A stretch of 11,337 nt of DNA. Source: Pseudomonadota bacterium. GTDB taxonomy: Bacteria; Myxococcota; Myxococcia; Myxococcales; Myxococcaceae. The position numbers and the translations under genes were made by a program. Location: contig JAFADT010000407.1 of NCBI GenBank assembly GCA_023424585.1, forward strand, positions 1 through 11,337, given 5' to 3'. The notes beneath the pieces are model-generated. The model made no database searches, was not told where the DNA came from, and was given only the letters and a program-made list of their open reading frames with translations. This document shows positions 9,190 to 11,337 of the stretch, in pieces. How positions within the stretch are numbered: the first letter of the stretch is position 1; each line of letters opens with the position of its first letter.

Positions 9190-9279
9190 GCGCGGCCCAG
9201 GCTAAGCGCCTGCCCTCCAGGGAGAAAGCGCGATGGCTGGAACTGGGGCACACTGCGCCCCTCGACAAGGAGCCGCACC
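9190..9279. promoter_or_regulatory. Divergent intergenic region (membrane gene / pirin)
   Basis: These 90 bp must hold the promoters of both divergent genes unless transcription enters from farther away. No good -35/-10 pair was found in either direction. An inverted repeat, GGGGC (9245-9249) and GCCCC (9257-9261) with a 7-nt spacer, lies just upstream of the pirin ribosome binding site and could be an operator or a leader hairpin. Confidence 0.35.
9267..9272 (+). promoter_or_regulatory. Ribosome binding site deciding the pirin start
   Basis: AAGGAG ends 7 nt before ATG 9280, an ideal Shine-Dalgarno site. The same frame is open from an ATG at 9184, but that would overlap the divergent membrane gene and add 32 residues unlike pirin. 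Confidence 0.8.
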
Positions 9280-10215
9280 ATGAGCTGGGAAGAAGACCTG
9301 CAGGGACGCGACGCCCCGCCCTCCCTGGAGACGCTCATCGTCCCGCGCGTGCGAGACCTGGGTGATGGCTTCCACGTGCGCCGCGCCCTGCCCTCCGCGC
9401 GCCGCCGCATGGTCGGCCCCTTCATCTTCCTGGACCAGATGGGCCCCGCGGACTTCGACCCCGGCCGCGGCCTGGACGTGCGCCCCCATCCGCACATCGG
9501 CCTGTCCACCGTCACGTACCTCTTCCAGGGTGAGATCCTCCACCGCGACTCGCTGGGCTTCGTGCAGCCCATCCGCCCCGGCGCCGTGAACTGGATGACC
9601 GCCGGCCAGGGCATCGCCCACTCCGAGCGCACCGCCCCCGAGCCCCGCGCCGCCGGCGGGCGCCTCTTCGGCATCCAGGCCTGGGTCGCCCTCCCCAAGC
9701 AGCACGAGGAGACCGCCCCGTCCTTCGTCCACCACCCCGCGGACACCCTGCCCGTCATCGAGGGCGAGGGCGTCCACCTGACCGTCATCGCGGGACAGGT
9801 GCACGGCGGCAGGTCCCCCGTGCGCGCCCACTCCGACCTCTTCTACGCGGACGCGAAGCTGGAGGCGGGCTCCCGCCTGAAGCTCTCCACCGAGTACGAG
9901 GAGCGGGGCCTCTACCTCGTGGAGGGGACCCTGGACGTGGAGGGCACCCGGTTCCAGCCCGGCGAGCTGCTGGTGTTCAAGCCGGGCAGCGAGATCATCC
10001 TCAAGGCGGAGTCCTCCGCGCGGATGATGCTCCTGGGCGGCGCGCCCATGGACGGCCCGCGCTACCTCTTCTGGAACTTCGTGTCGTCCTCCAAGGAGCG
10101 CCTGGAGGCCGCCAAGGCGGACTGGAAAGAGGGCCGCTTCGCCCCCGTGCCCGCGGAGACGGAGTTCATCCCCCTGCCGCCGGATGATCCGCCCGCGCCC
10201 GTGCGCTACCCGTAG
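9280..10215 (+). CDS. Pirin family protein (cupin metalloprotein)
   Basis: 311 aa, slightly longer than typical ~230-300 aa pirins. The N-terminal cupin has the family hallmarks: FIFLDQMGP at 48-56, [18 protein letters not shown] at 68-85, HRDS at 88-91, and the signature [12 protein letters not shown] ending at 116. The four metal ligands expected from human pirin (H56, H58, H101, E103) correspond to H70, H72, H114 and E116, all present. The C-terminal cupin contains the pirin-type region [18 protein letters not shown] (253-270). Pirins bind iron; some have quercetin dioxygenase activity and others act as redox-sensitive regulators or interact with metabolic enzymes, so the substrate here is unknown. 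The start has a strong ribosome binding site. Its last 10 bases overlap the end of the convergent DUF2378 gene, leaving no space for a terminator between them. Confidence 0.93.
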   Translation: MSWEEDLQGRDAPPSLETLIVPRVRDLGDGFHVRRALPSARRRMVGPFIFLDQMGPADFDPGRGLDVRPHPHIGLSTVTYLFQGEILHRDSLGFVQPIRPGAVNWMTAGQGIAHSERTAPEPRAAGGRLFGIQAWVALPKQHEETAPSFVHHPADTLPVIEGEGVHLTVIAGQVHGGRSPVRAHSDLFYADAKLEAGSRLKLSTEYEERGLYLVEGTLDVEGTRFQPGELLVFKPGSEIILKAESSARMMLLGGAPMDGPRYLFWNFVSSSKERLEAAKADWKEGRFAPVPAETEFIPLPPDDPPAPVRYP

Positions 10216-10814
10216 AGCCGGCGCACCGGCGCCAGCGCGCCCGCGGGCCGCTGCGCCTGCGCCTGCGACCACGTCAGCCGGTACGTCGCCGCCGTCCCGT
10301 CGAAGGCGATGGGCCTCACCTCCGGGGAGCCCGCGCCCGACGCGCGCAGCGTCTCCGCCAGGAAGCCGCAGGCGAAGAAGGGGTTGTCCGCCAGCACGTC
10401 CTTCACCCACAAGGTGGCGTCCTGCGAGGACAGCTCCTCCACCCGGACCTCGTTGAAGTTGTTGCCCGCGCGCAGGTTGTACGGCACGCGCTCCAGCGTC
10501 TTCCGCGGGCCCAGGTGCGTCACGAGCTGCATGCTCGCCCGCCCCACGGGCGTCTGCTGGAAGCCCTTCAGGTAGCGGGCGCCCAGCTCCAGGTAGGCCG
10601 CCTCCAGGGGCTGGCCGGGGAAGACGTCCCGCGCGGCGACGTCCAGGAAGGCGCGCCACTGCTCCAGCGAGTAGTGGGGGCGCAGCGGCTCGGACAGGCT
10701 CAGGCCCGCGGCCTTCAGCTTCTGGCGTCCGTCACGCGTCAGGTACGGCCCCAGCGCACGCACGAAGAGGGCTTCCACGCTCTGGGCGAAGATTTGCTTT
10801 TCGGATGGGACCAT
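10206..10814 (-). CDS. DUF2378 / TIGR02265 family protein (myxobacterial paralogous family)
   Basis: 202 aa from ATG 10814. It fits the family found as many paralogues in Myxococcales: an N-terminal [18 protein letters not shown] (5-22), then W-FL-VAA-DVFPGQP (53-69), [17 protein letters not shown] (78-93), [20 protein letters not shown] (101-120) and a C-terminal segment ending near [11 protein letters not shown] (146-156). No biochemical function is established for the family and no catalytic motif is visible. It appears soluble, without signal peptide or membrane helix. The frame stays open to a TTG at 10862 with another ATG at 10844. I prefer 10814 because known members start a few residues before the EKQI-like motif and GGAGG lies just upstream, although only 2 nt from the ATG. 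Its 3' end overlaps pirin; the histidine kinase gene ends 84 bp upstream on the same strand, so the two could share a transcript. Confidence 0.85.
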   Translation of the reverse strand: MVPSEKQIFAQSVEALFVRALGPYLTRDGRQKLKAAGLSLSEPLRPHYSLEQWRAFLDVAARDVFPGQPLEAAYLELGARYLKGFQQTPVGRASMQLVTHLGPRKTLERVPYNLRAGNNFNEVRVEELSSQDATLWVKDVLADNPFFACGFLAETLRASGAGSPEVRPIAFDGTAATYRLTWSQAQAQRPAGALAPVRRLYG

Positions 10815-10816
10815 GC

Positions 10817-10821
10817 CCTCC
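10817..10821 (-). promoter_or_regulatory. Ribosome binding site candidate for the DUF2378 gene
   Basis: GGAGG on the minus strand lies 2 nt before ATG 10814. This is unusually close, but neither upstream alternative start (ATG 10844, TTG 10862) has a better site. Confidence 0.4.
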
Positions 10822-10883
10822 AGGGTGGAGTCGCCCCTGCGCATCCGGAAGGGACGACGCAACGCTTCCGTCCACGAGTCGTC

Positions 10884-10899
10884 AAAGCCGTAGCTTTTT
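10884..10899. terminator. Small hairpin after the histidine kinase gene
   Basis: AAAGC (10884-10888) and GCTTT (10893-10897) form a 5-bp stem with a 4-nt loop directly after the kinase stop codon. The T-run (TTTTT at 10895-10899) is on the + strand, so it would terminate plus-strand transcription better than the kinase transcript. On the minus strand the stem is followed by GACGAC, so it is unlikely to separate the kinase from DUF2378. Confidence 0.25.
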
Positions 10900-11337
10900 C
10901 AGCCTCGCGGCAACCGCACCGTGAAGGTCGTCCCCTCGGCCTCCGTGGAGGTCACCTGCACGGTGCCGCCATGGGCCCGGACCACCTGGTCGGTGATGTA
11001 GAGCCCCAGCCCCAGCCCTCCGGACGCGCCGCGCTCCCGGTCGCTGCGGCCGGCGCGGCGCCACGCGGTGAAGAGGTGCGGCAGGTGGTCCGCCGGGATG
11101 GGGGCGCCCAGGTTGTGCACCCGCAGCACGGCCTCGCCCTCCAGGCCCTCCGCGCTCACGCGCACGGGCGACTCCGGCGGGCTGAACTTGAGCGCGTTGG
11201 ACACCAGGTTGCCCACCACCTGCTCCAGCCGGTCCGCGTCCCACGCGCCGCGCCCGTCGCCCCGCATGTCCAGCAGCACCTCGCGGTGGGGGTGGCTGGC
11301 GCGCGACTCCTCCACCGCGCCGCGCACCACGTCGAAC
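10899..11337 (-). CDS. Sensor histidine kinase, C-terminal ATPase domain (partial)
   Basis: The frame is open at the right edge (first complete codon TTC at 11336-11334) and stops with TGA at 10901-10899, giving 145 visible residues. They form a HATPase_c catalytic domain of a two-component kinase. The N-box is DRLEQVVGNLVSNALKFS with N43 and N47. The G1-like box reads VHNLGAPIP (73-81), with Asn where the classical DxGxG has Asp. An F-box-like HLFTAWRRAG (87-96) and the G2 lid GGLGLGLYI (106-114) follow, and the domain ends in the usual EGTTFTVRLP. The HNxG-PIP variant occurs in a recognised subgroup of PAS-type kinases and does not imply inactivity. The phosphoacceptor histidine and sensory domains lie outside the window, so the signal is unknown. 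No receiver domain follows. The GTG at 11330 is an internal valine codon, not the start. Confidence 0.92.
   Translation of the reverse strand, partial: FDVVRGAVEESRASHPHREVLLDMRGDGRGAWDADRLEQVVGNLVSNALKFSPPESPVRVSAEGLEGEAVLRVHNLGAPIPADHLPHLFTAWRRAGRSDRERGASGGLGLGLYITDQVVRAHGGTVQVTSTEAEGTTFTVRLPRG

Noticed and set aside
9244..9258. Possible sigma54 promoter (TGG...GC) before pirin
   Set aside because: Only the GG and GC pairs fit; the flanking consensus positions mismatch.
9184..9279. Longer pirin start at ATG 9184
   Set aside because: It overlaps the divergent gene start and lacks a ribosome binding site; ATG 9280 has an ideal AAGGAG.
10815..10862. Longer DUF2378 starts at TTG 10862 or ATG 10844
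   Set aside because: Neither has a clear ribosome binding site and the family usually begins close to the EKQI-like motif. Not fully excluded, since GGAGG is very close to ATG 10814.
10835..10885. Promoter for DUF2378 with TTGACG as -35 in the kinase-DUF2378 gap
   Set aside because: The hexamer 17 bp downstream is TTGCGT, only 2 of 6 to the -10 consensus.

Overview
The window looks like core chromosome of a myxobacterium (Myxococcus/Corallococcus-type). It has very high GC coding sequence with G/C-rich third codon positions, and it carries a DUF2378/TIGR02265-type protein, a family expanded as paralogues in Myxococcales. No mobile element, CRISPR array, tRNA or rRNA was seen, and no gene-free stretch exceeds 300 bases.

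Left part (1-3676), nitrogen assimilation: the 3' end of gltB (glutamate synthase large subunit) is followed 3 nt later by a complete gltD (small subunit), both on +. A 242-bp convergent gap holds a hairpin-rich element with a 21-bp direct repeat. Facing it on - is an ammonium transporter of the AmtB family with intact channel residues and the conserved C-terminal tail that binds PII proteins. Upstream of amtB is a 264-bp gap with a good sigma70-type promoter and a strikingly AT-rich 60-bp island (28% GC) carrying overlapping palindromes. Together these genes import ammonium and fix it into glutamate; no glnK/glnB lies in the window.

Middle (3677-9189), minus strand: an uncharacterised three-helix membrane protein with a C-terminal zinc ribbon (CPAC...CPHC) is followed 173 bp downstream by a full-length Lhr-type superfamily 2 helicase (1447 aa from the start supported by its ribosome binding site).

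Right part (9190-11337): a pirin-family protein on + is divergent from the membrane gene. It converges with the DUF2378 gene on -, the two overlapping by 10 bp at their 3' ends. Upstream of DUF2378 on the same strand is the 3' end of a sensor histidine kinase that runs off the window; the two may be co-transcribed.

Nothing here amounts to a clear new system. The items most worth a second look are the AT-rich operator-like island before amtB, the repeat element between gltD and amtB, the unknown zinc-ribbon membrane protein, and the histidine kinase/DUF2378 pair.
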